Assembly: GCA_900314575.1 (NCBI GenBank)
Contig: OMVS01000011.1
Coordinates: 1 to 37,284, forward strand
DNA: 37,284 nucleotides
Direction of reading: 5' to 3'
Origin: an uncultured Olsenella sp.
Lineage (GTDB): Bacteria; Actinomycetota; Coriobacteriia; Coriobacteriales; Atopobiaceae
Of this stretch, positions 17,090 to 24,544 are shown piece after piece. Under the pieces are notes generated by a model, which had not been told where the DNA came from, searched no databases, and saw only the letters and a program-made list of their open reading frames with translations. Positions within the stretch are counted from its first letter, which is position 1, and each line of letters begins with the position of its first letter. Made by a program: the position numbers and the translations under genes.

Positions 17090-17944
17090 TCACTGCTGGA
17101 CGCCGCCCGCCTTGAAGTACGCCAGGACGATGGAGCCGGGGCCCGCGTACGTGCCGATCGTGGCTCCGAGGGTGCAGATGGGCAGCCCGTCCACCATCCC
17201 CTCCCAGAGGCCGCGGGAGTCCTCGACGTACTTCTGCAGGAGGCTGTCCGAGAGGCCGGAGTAGCCGAGCGAGAAGGGCATCGCGTAGTCGATGCCCCCG
17301 TCGCGCCTGACCGTCTCGTTCAGGATGTTGCGGCCGTTCCTTGAGCCGCGCGCCTTCCCCAGCAGCGCTATCTCGCCGTCCTCGACCGTGACGACCGGCT
17401 TGACGGAGAGGACTGCGCCGAGCGCGGCCGCCGCCGCCGGGATCCTGCCGCCCCGCCTGAGGTACTCGAGGGTGTCGAGCAGGCCGATGACGCGGACCCG
17501 CCCCCTCGCGGCACGCAACCCCTCCGCGATGCTCGCGGCTCCCTCGCCCCTCTCGGCCATGGTCAGGCCGAGGTACACGAGGATCTGCTCGCCCAGGGAG
17601 GCGCTGAGCGAGTCCACGACCTGGACGTCGTCCCTGCCCTCCGCGGCGACGCAGGCGCTCTGGTAGGTCCCCGAGAGCTTGGAGGAGAGCGTGACCACCA
17701 CAACCTCCTCGCCGGCCGCCCGAGCGGCGTCGTACGCCTCGGCGAACGCGCCGGGCGCAGGGGCGCCCGTGCTCGGCAGCTTGTCGGACTCCACGAGGAG
17801 CTCGTAGAACTTCTCATGCGAGAGGTCCACGCCGTCCTGGTAAAGCCTGTCGCCGAACATGACCGTCAGCGGCAGGACCGTGAGGCCCGGATGGTCGAAG
17901 CCGACGATGTCCGAACCAGAGTCGGTGATGATGCGCGTAGGCAT
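17090..17944 (-). CDS. DegV family fatty-acid-binding protein (FakB-like), copy 1
   Basis: The 284-aa protein starts MPTRIITDSGSDIVGFDHPGLTVLPLTVMFGDRLYQDGVDLSHEKFYELL and contains the fatty-acid-contact motif LPSTGAPAPGAFAEAY, then VVTLSSKLSGTYQSACVAA, LEYLRRGGRIPAAAAALGAVLSVKPVVTVEDGEI and the C-terminal GATIGTYAGPGSIVLAYF. DegV/FakB proteins bind a fatty acid and present it to the kinase FakA, which is not in the window. GGGGGAG is just upstream of the ATG. It lies 168 bases downstream of a MarR regulator on the same strand. A second, diverged copy is at 28878-29822. Confidence 0.93.
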   Translation of the reverse strand: MPTRIITDSGSDIVGFDHPGLTVLPLTVMFGDRLYQDGVDLSHEKFYELLVESDKLPSTGAPAPGAFAEAYDAARAAGEEVVVVTLSSKLSGTYQSACVAAEGRDDVQVVDSLSASLGEQILVYLGLTMAERGEGAASIAEGLRAARGRVRVIGLLDTLEYLRRGGRIPAAAAALGAVLSVKPVVTVEDGEIALLGKARGSRNGRNILNETVRRDGGIDYAMPFSLGYSGLSDSLLQKYVEDSRGLWEGMVDGLPICTLGATIGTYAGPGSIVLAYFKAGGVQQ

Positions 17945-18112
17945 AAGCTCCCCCTTCTCGCGCTCGCCGCGCGAGTACAGCCTGATGGCTCCCTTGTCTT
18001 TTTTTCTTGCCCCTCGAAGGCCCCCGCCGCCCGAGCCTGGCGTTCAGGCGCGGGCCGGCACGGCGTCCACGGCGCTGGGCGAAAGCCCTGCGTGCCGGAC
18101 GACAGACTCGCT

Positions 18113-18547
18113 CTAGACGCGCTCGAGGGCGTCCAGGATCTTCTCGAGCGTCCCGTACATGCGGGCGCGCTCCCCCTCCCCCACGTCGGCCGAGGCCTCG
18201 TCGACGACCGACTGGATGACCTCCTCCATCTCGCGGGCGGCGCGCCTGCCGCCCTCGGTCAGGCGCACGCGACGGCGGTAGTTGACGGAGTTGTCGCCGG
18301 ACGCCTCCGTCACGAGGCCGTCGGCCTTCAGCTTGCCGACGATCCGCGTGATCGCCGCACGGTCCAGGCGCGTCAGTCGTGCCAGGTCCGCCCGGGTCTC
18401 CCCGTCGGGGTTCTCCGCCAGGTAGTAGATGACCATGGTGTCCGTGCCCCTGAGGCCGAACTCCGCCATCTTCTCCGACTTGATCCTCTGGATCTCCTTG
18501 TTGAGCGAGTAGACCATGCCCACGAAGTCCTCGAACCGAGCGTCCAT
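18113..18547 (-). CDS. MarR family transcriptional regulator
   Basis: The 144-aa protein has the MarR winged helix: LRGTDTMVIYYLAENPDGETRADLARLTRLDRAAITRIVGKLKADGLVTEASGDNSVNYRRRVRLTEGG, with recognition helix around DRAAITRIVGKL and the basic wing YRRRVRLT, flanked by dimerisation helices. I chose ATG 18547 because GGAGG is four bases upstream; the frame continues to 18628 but that part reaches into the promoter. A perfect 18-bp palindrome overlaps the -35 box, so it probably represses itself. The downstream degV gene makes fatty-acid sensing, as in FabT-type MarR proteins, a reasonable guess; the ligand is unknown. Confidence 0.9.
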   Translation of the reverse strand: MDARFEDFVGMVYSLNKEIQRIKSEKMAEFGLRGTDTMVIYYLAENPDGETRADLARLTRLDRAAITRIVGKLKADGLVTEASGDNSVNYRRRVRLTEGGRRAAREMEEVIQSVVDEASADVGEGERARMYGTLEKILDALERV

Positions 18548-18604
18548 CGCGCCTCCGTTGCCGTGGATGCCATGCCGCGCCGGTCCCGGGCCCGGCACCA
18601 CATA

Positions 18605-18636
18605 AGTATTTTCCAGATATGTTGACATGTCAACAT
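18605..18636 (-). promoter_or_regulatory. marR promoter with perfect 18-bp palindromic operator
   Basis: On the minus strand TTGACA (18633-18628) and AATACT (18610-18605) are 17 bases apart. ATGTTGACATGTCAACAT (18619-18636) is a perfect palindrome covering the -35 box. A dimeric winged-helix protein bound here would block polymerase. The start codon lies about 60 bases downstream of the -10 box. Confidence 0.82.
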
Positions 18637-18821
18637 TTTGAGGGGCCGTCGCAAGTTCTCCTCATCTCTCCCCTCGCGGCGACCTTGCACGACGGAGGCG
18701 GGGCCGCTGGTCTACTGTATTCGGTAAGACGCACGACAGGCGACGGCAAGGCGGGGAGCTGGCCCTACTCGGGGGGGCCGCGCGCCTTCGGGACGCATCC
18801 AGGGGCAGGCCGGGGGAAGAC

Positions 18822-19688
18822 ATGTGCGAGCTGTTTGCGATAAACTCACGCGATCCGTTCGTGGCGAACGGCTACCTCAGGGAGTTCTTCTCCCATAGCA
18901 CGCGACACCCCGACGGATGGGGCATCGCGAGCCGCGTCGAGGCCGACGGAACGGGCCGAATCTCGCCTTCCGCCGGGCCGGGCACAGGCCCCGTCGAGCT
19001 CACGGGCCCCGTCGAGCTCCATCGCGAGCCCGTCGCGGCGTACGCCTCGGAGCTTCTCCCCCGCCTGCTGGACGAGCCCGTCCGCACCCGCCACCTGATA
19101 GCGCACATCCGCCGCTCCACCGGCGGCGGAAGGCTGGTCGAGAACTGCCACCCCTTCCTCGCGAGCGACATCTCGGGCACCGAGTGGGCGATGGCACACA
19201 ACGGCATCGTCTTCAACGAGCAGCTCACCTACGGCTACGAGGGCGTCGAGCGTGGCAGGACCGACAGCGAGCGCGCCATGCTCTTCTTCATGGACTGCCT
19301 GGACGAGGCGACGCTGCGCCGCGGGGGCAGGCTCGACTTCGCCGGGCGCTTCGACGCCCTCGCGAGCGCCATCGCGCAGTACAGCAACCTGAACAGGCTC
19401 AACGTGATCCTCAGCGACGGCACCTACACCTACGTCCACACGAACACCGACATCGTCACCCTGCGCTACCGCAGCGTCCCCGAGTCCGGGACGACGGTGG
19501 TCGCGACCACGCCCCTCGGCGCGCCCGAAGAGGCCGCCCTCTGGAGGCCCGTGCCCCAGTACCGCCTCGTGGCCTTCCGGGGCGATGAGATCGTCCGCAT
19601 GTCCAAGCCGCACGTGTACGTGTTCGCCGAGGCGATCCTCGCACTGCGCAAGGCCTACGGGGACTCCTGGCAGGAGGTCCTCTCGTAG
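18822..19688 (+). CDS. Class II glutamine amidotransferase, YafJ family
   Basis: The 288-aa protein begins MCELFAINSRDP, with Cys2 as the expected N-terminal nucleophile after Met removal. It continues with HPDGWGIASRVEADG, HLIAHIRRSTGGGRLVENCHPFL and GTEWAMAHNGIVF, the glutaminase-domain pattern of YafJ-like stand-alone proteins. A TDSERAMLFFM segment and ending KPHVYVFAE follow. It should hydrolyse glutamine or a gamma-glutamyl compound; no synthase domain is present and the real substrate is unknown. GGGGGAAG precedes the ATG. It is divergent from marR and closed by a strong hairpin. Confidence 0.87.
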   Translation: MCELFAINSRDPFVANGYLREFFSHSTRHPDGWGIASRVEADGTGRISPSAGPGTGPVELTGPVELHREPVAAYASELLPRLLDEPVRTRHLIAHIRRSTGGGRLVENCHPFLASDISGTEWAMAHNGIVFNEQLTYGYEGVERGRTDSERAMLFFMDCLDEATLRRGGRLDFAGRFDALASAIAQYSNLNRLNVILSDGTYTYVHTNTDIVTLRYRSVPESGTTVVATTPLGAPEEAALWRPVPQYRLVAFRGDEIVRMSKPHVYVFAEAILALRKAYGDSWQEVLS

Positions 19689-19702
19689 GGTCGGCGCACG
19701 AA

Positions 19703-19736
19703 GAGGGGGAGGGTGCCCTTAGGCGCCCTCCCCCTT
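19703..19736. terminator. Strong terminator hairpin after the glutamine amidotransferase
   Basis: A stem of about 14 bp (GGGGGAGGGTGCC with GGCGCCCTCCCCC, one G-T pair) closes on a four-base loop 15 bases after the stop. Only a weak T-rich tail follows. It lies between convergent genes and may act in both directions. Confidence 0.75.
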
Positions 19737-19813
19737 CGCTCTCGATGTCCGCCGGTCCTTCTCCGCTCGTGAACCTGTGCGGGTCCTCCTGCGGGGCCGC
19801 TGGGAGGCTCCCG

Positions 19814-20422
19814 CTAGAGGGAGACGACCCCCGGCTGGCCGGTCAGGATGCGTGCCAGGTTGTACGGGTCGATGGGCTCGCCGACCAGGAGCTCGTCGGT
19901 GGCGCCGTAGCGGTCGAGGCTCACGGTGTCTGACAGGATCTCCGCGCCGAGCTTCTCGAGAATCTGCAGGTCTTCGATGACCGCGGAGCCCTTGATCGTC
20001 AGCTTGACGCCGCTGTTGATGAAGACGAGCGCCTTGGGGACGACCTCCTGGTGAGCGAGGTCGAAGATGATCTCGCGCATGAGGATGTGGCCGAGGCTCT
20101 TGTCCCCACGGCCGATGGCCTCGGACCCGAACACCAGGATCGGGGCGTCAGCGGAGCCGAAGTCCATGTAGGAGACGGCCTTCTCGACCGGGTGATTGGT
20201 CTTGATGCGGTGGGACGGGACGAGCGTGACGACCGTGTAGTCGCCCTCGTCCTCGCGGATGAACTTGCACTTCTGCTCGTCAGCGAGACGGACCAGGCTC
20301 TCGACGGCCTTGCCGTCGTTGACGAGGAGCGCCAGCGTCTCCCCGTCCTTGAGCTCCGAGAGGGCCGTCAGCGCCATGACGACCGGCTTGGGGTTGAAGA
20401 GGTCCCTTGCATCGATCTGCAT
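19814..20422 (-). CDS. yedF: YedF-like protein (selenium-metabolism type: TusA-like plus DsrE-like domains) lacking the CPxP cysteine
   Basis: The 202-aa protein matches the YedF two-domain plan. Residues 1-70 are TusA/SirA-like (MQIDARDLFNPKPVVMALTALSELKDGETLALLVND) and residues 95-202 are DsrE-like, with APILVFGSEAIGRGDKSLGHILMREIIFDLAHQEVVPKALVFINSGVKLTIKGSAVIEDLQILEKLGAEIL. Normal TusA domains have a CPxP motif; here it is NPKP (Asn10), so the usual sulfur- or selenium-carrying cysteine is absent. The family is linked to selenium metabolism by gene neighbourhood in other genomes; none of those genes is nearby. The start is uncertain: ATG 20422 or GTG 20431, both near GAAGGG. Confidence 0.82.
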   Translation of the reverse strand: MQIDARDLFNPKPVVMALTALSELKDGETLALLVNDGKAVESLVRLADEQKCKFIREDEGDYTVVTLVPSHRIKTNHPVEKAVSYMDFGSADAPILVFGSEAIGRGDKSLGHILMREIIFDLAHQEVVPKALVFINSGVKLTIKGSAVIEDLQILEKLGAEILSDTVSLDRYGATDELLVGEPIDPYNLARILTGQPGVVSL

Positions 20423-20499
20423 ACGTACCACATCCCTTCGTCTGGACCACGGTGCGCGGTTCTGTTCTCCCCTTAGACGCCCGCGGCCAACGAATCCAG

Positions 20500-20528
20500 A
20501 TTAGTGGTGCAGCGAAAGCGGACGGCAA
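20500..20528 (-). promoter_or_regulatory. Possible promoter of the yedF-like gene
   Basis: On the minus strand TTGCCG (20528-20523) and ACTAAT (20505-20500) are 17 bases apart, about 80 bases upstream of the start codon and just past the terminator of the preceding operon. Both boxes are imperfect. Confidence 0.35.
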
Positions 20529-20578
20529 GGCTGTCCCCGAACGGCAGAAATGACTGGTAGGTGGTGTACATGTTGCTG

Positions 20579-20607
20579 AAAAAGGGCGCCCGCTCTCGCA
20601 GGCGCCC
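20579..20607 (-). terminator. Rho-independent terminator of the paaK-ACT operon
   Basis: On the minus strand GGGCGCC and GGCGCCC form a 7-bp stem around a 10-base loop, followed at once by TTTTT. It lies about 45 bases after the ACT gene stop and is the most classical terminator in the window. Confidence 0.88.
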
Positions 20608-20653
20608 CTGGCGTCGAGGCTCTTCTCGGCACGTGGCGAGCGGATGGCAGGCC

Positions 20654-21082
20654 CTAGGCGAGGTCCTCCTGGCGGAGCACCTTGAAGCCTGCGCCCTCCA
20701 GCGCGAACGTCGCCTTGCTCGCCTCCGCCGGGAGCTTGATCTTGAGGACGTCCACGGCGAGGTCGTCCTTCGCGCTGAAGCAGTAGCCGTACTCGACCGG
20801 GATGTCGAGGTCGTCGAGGACCTCGAGCAGGTCGGCGAGGCCGCCGGGGCGGTTGGGAATCTGGATCGCCGAGACCTTGGTAACCATGGCGCTGTAGCCC
20901 TCCGCCTCGAGCGCCCGCTTGGCCCCCAGGGCGTCCGAGCAGATGATGCGCACCACGCCGTAGTCCGCCGTGTCGGCGATGGTGAGCGCCTGCATGTTGA
21001 TGCCGGCCTCCGCGATGGAGCGCGCCAGCTTGGCGAGGCGGCCCTCCGAGTTCTCGAGAAGGACGGTGAGCTGGTCAATCAT
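20654..21082 (-). CDS. Tandem ACT-domain protein encoded with phenylacetate-CoA ligase
   Basis: The 142-aa protein consists of two ACT domains: MIDQLTVLLENSEGRLAKLARSIAEAGINMQALTIADTADYGVVRIICSD (residues 1-50) and VSAIQIPNRPGGLADLLEVLDDLDIPVEYGYCFS (about 70-105). ACT pairs usually bind amino acids and regulate enzymes or transcription. Its ATG overlaps the TAA of the ligase gene by one base (TAATG), so translation is coupled and the two proteins are probably made in proportion. This gene pair is common in anaerobes, and the ACT protein may sense an aromatic amino acid; that role is inference. Confidence 0.9.
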   Translation of the reverse strand: MIDQLTVLLENSEGRLAKLARSIAEAGINMQALTIADTADYGVVRIICSDALGAKRALEAEGYSAMVTKVSAIQIPNRPGGLADLLEVLDDLDIPVEYGYCFSAKDDLAVDVLKIKLPAEASKATFALEGAGFKVLRQEDLA

Positions 21083-22389
21083 TAGAGGTTCTCCCCCCTG
21101 CGGTCGACGATGCGCTTGGCCTTGCCGGTGCTCCTCGGGATCGACATCGGCTCGACCAGCCTCACCTTAACACCCACGGAGAGCGCCGTCTTGAGCGCGC
21201 CCTGAATCTGCCTCTGGAGCTGGTCGATGGCGCCCGTGGAGTCGAAGTCGAAGTCCGGGTTGACCTCTGCCTTCAGTGTGACGACGTCGAGGTAGTTCTT
21301 CGTAGTGAGCTCGATCTGGTACCAGCTCGAGACCTCGTCGAAGGTCTCCATGACGTTCTCGATCTGGCTCGGGAAGACGTTGACGCCGCGGATGATGAGC
21401 ATGTCGTCCGTGCGGCCGTGCAGGCGGTCGATGCGACGGTGGGTCCGGCCGCAGGCGCACGCGCCGGGCAGGATGCGGGTGATGTCGCGCGTGCGGTAGC
21501 GCACGACCGGGGACGCCTCGCGGTCGAGGGTGGTGATCACGAGCTCCCCCCACTCGCCGTCGGGGAGCACCTCGCCGGTCGCGGGGTCGATGATCTCGCA
21601 GAAGAAGTGGTCCTCGGCGACGTGCAGCCCGTCCTGCTCGAGGCACTCGACGGCGACGCCGGGCCCCATCGTCTCGGTCAGGCCGTAGACGTCGAGCACC
21701 TTGTAGTCGAGCTTGCGCTCGAGCTCCGCGCGGAAGTTGTCCGAGAAGGCCTCGGCGCCGTGGATGCCCGCCTTGAGGTGGAACTCCTCGGCCGGGTCGA
21801 TCCCCATGGAGATGGCCGTGTCCGCGATGTGCATCGCGTAGCTGGGCGTGCAAGCGAGGATGGTGGTGCCCATCTCGCGCAGGATGCGGATCTGGCGCTC
21901 GGTGTTGCCCGCGGAGGTGGGGATGACGGTCGCCCCGGAGGCGAGGCCGCCGTAGTGCGCGCCTAGGCCGCCCGTGAACAGGCCGTACCCGTAGCAGATC
22001 TGCATCACGTCGTCGGGGCCGCCGCCGGCGTACCTGACGCCGCGCGAGAAGCAGTCGCTCCACGCCTCGAGGTCGTGCTGGGTGTAGGCGCCCACCGTCG
22101 CGACGCCGGTCGTGCCCGACGACATGTGGATCTCCTTCACGTCGCCCATGGGCACGGCGAGCATGCCGTAGGGATAGGCGTCGCGCAGGTCCTGCTTGGT
22201 CACGAACGGCGCCTTGCGCAGGTCGTCGAAGTCCCGCACCGAGTAGGGGTCAAAGCCCGCCTCGTCGAAGGACCTCTTGTAGAACGGGATGTTCTCGTAG
22301 CAACGAACCACGGTCTTCTTGATGCCCTCGAGCTGGATCTCCTCGATCCTGTCGTGAGGCATAGTGAGGATGTCTTCCTGATCGCCCAT
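21082..22389 (-). CDS. paaK: Phenylacetate-CoA ligase family protein, copy 1
   Basis: The 435-aa adenylate-forming enzyme shows the phosphate-binding loop EIHMSSGTTGVATVGAYT, the AMP-binding DVYGLTETMGPGVAVEC, GEWGELVITTLDREASPVVRYRTRDITRI, and the hinge/C-terminal DRLHGRTDDMLIIRGVNVFPSQIE. It is expected to activate phenylacetate, indoleacetate or a similar aryl acid with ATP and CoA; run in reverse it could yield ATP in amino-acid fermentation, as proposed for archaeal and anaerobic systems. The exact acid is not readable from sequence. AAGGGGAG precedes the ATG. It forms an operon with the ACT gene. A paralogue is at 35896-37131. Confidence 0.92.
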   Translation of the reverse strand: MGDQEDILTMPHDRIEEIQLEGIKKTVVRCYENIPFYKRSFDEAGFDPYSVRDFDDLRKAPFVTKQDLRDAYPYGMLAVPMGDVKEIHMSSGTTGVATVGAYTQHDLEAWSDCFSRGVRYAGGGPDDVMQICYGYGLFTGGLGAHYGGLASGATVIPTSAGNTERQIRILREMGTTILACTPSYAMHIADTAISMGIDPAEEFHLKAGIHGAEAFSDNFRAELERKLDYKVLDVYGLTETMGPGVAVECLEQDGLHVAEDHFFCEIIDPATGEVLPDGEWGELVITTLDREASPVVRYRTRDITRILPGACACGRTHRRIDRLHGRTDDMLIIRGVNVFPSQIENVMETFDEVSSWYQIELTTKNYLDVVTLKAEVNPDFDFDSTGAIDQLQRQIQGALKTALSVGVKVRLVEPMSIPRSTGKAKRIVDRRGENL

Positions 22390-22496
22390 CTGCTCCCCTT
22401 GCCGAAATCACCTGCCTTGCCGCCCTCTGGCACCCGGCCGGGCGCCGGCGCTGCGCGCGTGCGGCGCGGGCGGGGCGCACTCAACGAGCGCGGCGT

Positions 22497-22516
22497 GCTC
22501 AACTATATAACTGAGC
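22497..22516 (-). promoter_or_regulatory. Imperfect 20-bp palindrome over a -10-like box upstream of paaK-ACT
   Basis: GCTCA and TGAGC enclose an AT core that reads TATATAGT on the minus strand; 16 of 20 positions are symmetric. It lies about 110 bases upstream of the ligase start, in an otherwise extremely GC-rich spacer. No clear -35 box is present, which would fit an activated promoter. Confidence 0.5.
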
Positions 22517-22554
22517 GACAACCGCATTGTTTCCGACAGCTTTCCTCTTCCCCG

Positions 22555-22998
22555 CTAGAAGTCGGGGTGAGGGGCGGCCGAGCCCCCCGGGAACGAGTTG
22601 CCCTGGGAGGCCTCGAACTCCATCAGCTCGGCGCGGGTCACCTCCTGGAGGTGGCGCTCCGCGGCGAGCATGGCCTCGCGGTCGCCGGACTGCCGTGCGC
22701 TCCGGTAGGCGTTGAGCGCCCGCAGGAAGTCCGCCTCGCCCGCGAGGTCGGAGTCGGCAGCCGCCCCGGCCGCGCTCGCACCGTCGTCGGTCCCGGCCGC
22801 CTGGCCGGCCGCAGGCGCGCCGGTCGGGCTCGCGCCGGTCCCCACCTCGAAGCGCCCCTCGGCGAGCCCCGCCTTCAGGGCCTCGACGAGCCTGCGGTCG
22901 CTCTCGTCCATACCGTTCTGCGACGCTTCCCCGCCGGCGGCGCCGCCCGCGTCGCCGCGCGGCCCCATGTCCTTGTCCATGCCGTAGTCCTTGTCCAT
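22555..22998 (-). CDS. Small acidic protein of unknown function downstream of M18 aminopeptidase
   Basis: I do not recognise this 147-aa protein. It opens MDKDYGMDKDMGPRGDAGG, with a short internal duplication of MDKD, has a Gly/Ala-rich low-complexity middle, and two helical stretches: MDESDRRLVEALKAGLAEGRFEVG (about residues 30-53) and LAGEADFLRALNAYRSARQSGDREAMLAAERHLQEVTRAELMEFEASQGNSF near the C-terminus. The latter looks like a short helical hairpin. No signal peptide, cysteine motif or membrane segment is visible. GGAGGG lies about eight bases before ATG 22998. The gene begins 44 bases after the aminopeptidase stop on the same strand, so cotranscription is likely. Confidence 0.7.
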   Translation of the reverse strand: MDKDYGMDKDMGPRGDAGGAAGGEASQNGMDESDRRLVEALKAGLAEGRFEVGTGASPTGAPAAGQAAGTDDGASAAGAAADSDLAGEADFLRALNAYRSARQSGDREAMLAAERHLQEVTRAELMEFEASQGNSFPGGSAAPHPDF

Positions 22999-23042
22999 GC
23001 CCTGGTCCCTCCGTTTCCCGTGACCTGCCGATGGTGCCGAGC

Positions 23043-24398
23043 CTAGGCGAGCGTCACGTCCCCCCGGCCGTCGAAGAGCAGGTTCGTGCGATAGAACCCC
23101 TCGAGCGCGCGGATGGCGTAGCCGGTGTCGCGCACGCCGGCCGTCTCGTACGACGAGTGCATCGCGAGCTGCGGCAGGCCGAGGTCGGCCGCCCTCATGC
23201 TGACCTGGACGTTGCTGAGGTTGCCCAGCGTCGAGCCGCCGGCGGAGTCGCTGCGGTTGGCGAACGTCTGGTGGGGCACCCCGGCGGCGTCGCAGACCGC
23301 CTCGAGGACGGCGCGGCTCAGCGCGTCCGTCGTGTACTTCTGGTTGGCGGCCTCCTTGACCACGGGACCCGCGTTGAGGTGCGCCTTGTTGGCGTCGTCG
23401 GTCTTCTCGGGGTGGTTGGGGTGGACGGCGTGCGCGTTGTCGCAGCTCGCGAGGAACGAGCCTGCGAGCGCGCGGTGGAAGTCCTCCTCGGTGCGGCCGA
23501 GGGCTGCGTTCGTGCGCCGCAGGACGTCCTTGAGCAGCGTCGACATGGCCCCCTGCTTGGTGAGCGAGCCGACCTCCTCGTTGTCGAAGCAGGCGAAGAC
23601 GGAGACGTCGTGGTCGTTCTCCGCCGCCAGGAACGCCTTGAGCGAGCTGAAGGCGCACTGCAGGTCGTCGAGCTTTGGCGAGGACACGAACTCGTCGCGC
23701 CAGCCCCAGACGCTCGCAGGCTGACGGTTGACCAGGAAGAGGTCGTAGGCGAGCAGCTGGTCGGGGTCGATGCCGAGCTCGGCCGAGACCAGGCGGCGGA
23801 AGTCGCCCCGCGCGAGCCGGCCCGCGGAGACGAGCGGGCAGAGGTCCACCTGGCGGTTTGTCGCCACGCCCTTGTTCGCGTCGCGGTCGAAGTGGATCGC
23901 GACGCTGGGGATGAGCGCGAGGTCGCGGTCAGGCGAGAAGAGCCGGCTCTCGATGCGGGCGCCGTCGCGGACGAGCACGCGGCCGGCGAGGGACAGCGGC
24001 CGGTCGAACCAGGTCCGGTCGAGCATGCCGCCGTACGCCTCGACGTTGAGGCGCAGGTACTCGTCCGGGCCTGCGAGCTCGGGCACGCTCTTCACCTTGA
24101 AGGTGGGCGAGTCGGAGTGCGAGGCCGTGACCTGGAAGTGGTAGCTGTCGAGCGACTCCCCCACCTTCCAGGCGACGACGCTCGAGCCGTTCCTCGTCGT
24201 GTAGTAGCGGCCGCCGGGCTCGATCTGCCACTCGTCTGACTCCGCGAGGCGCGTGAAGCCCGCCTCCCCCAGGTAGCCCTCAATGGTGCGCACCGTGTGG
24301 AACATGCTCGGGCTCCGCCTTATGAAGTCGATGAGCTCGAGCGAGGTACTCTTGTCGTCCGCGTTCGTGTCGACGCTCTTGTCCGTACTGGTCCCCAT
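23043..24398 (-). CDS. apeB: M18 family zinc aminopeptidase
   Basis: The 451-aa protein starts its recognisable domain at LELIDFIRRSPSMFHTVRTIEGYL. Zinc-site motifs are present: QVTASHSDSPTFKVKSVPE, VFACFDNEEVGS, LASCDNAHAVHPNHPEKTDDANKAHLNAGPVVK and LAMHSSYETAGVRD near the C-terminus. M18 enzymes remove N-terminal residues from peptides in the cytoplasm, typically as dodecamers, which fits a peptide-fermenting cell together with the C69 dipeptidase. The start is moderately uncertain: AAGGAG is 13 bases before ATG 24398, and the first 18 residues are polar and not conserved-looking. Confidence 0.91.
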   Translation of the reverse strand: MGTSTDKSVDTNADDKSTSLELIDFIRRSPSMFHTVRTIEGYLGEAGFTRLAESDEWQIEPGGRYYTTRNGSSVVAWKVGESLDSYHFQVTASHSDSPTFKVKSVPELAGPDEYLRLNVEAYGGMLDRTWFDRPLSLAGRVLVRDGARIESRLFSPDRDLALIPSVAIHFDRDANKGVATNRQVDLCPLVSAGRLARGDFRRLVSAELGIDPDQLLAYDLFLVNRQPASVWGWRDEFVSSPKLDDLQCAFSSLKAFLAAENDHDVSVFACFDNEEVGSLTKQGAMSTLLKDVLRRTNAALGRTEEDFHRALAGSFLASCDNAHAVHPNHPEKTDDANKAHLNAGPVVKEAANQKYTTDALSRAVLEAVCDAAGVPHQTFANRSDSAGGSTLGNLSNVQVSMRAADLGLPQLAMHSSYETAGVRDTGYAIRALEGFYRTNLLFDGRGDVTLA

Positions 24399-24544
24399 GC
24401 CTTTGATGACGCTCCTTCTCTGTTGTCCGACGCCGGGTCCTTGTGGCCCATTGCGTCTGGGTCGATTGCACCTTGGCCGGCGACGCCTACCGGCCATGGG
24501 CAGGCGCGCCGGCACCTTGCGAGCGGCGCGGCGTCCCGTGCCCG

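Noticed and set aside
11587-17115. Very long plus-strand open frame (about 1840 codons)
   Set aside because: It runs antisense through ndpA, the 3D-domain gene, ppk2 and the flippase gene, which all have clear domains. Its composition (Arg, Glu, Val, Leu repeats) is that of the complementary frame of GC-rich genes.
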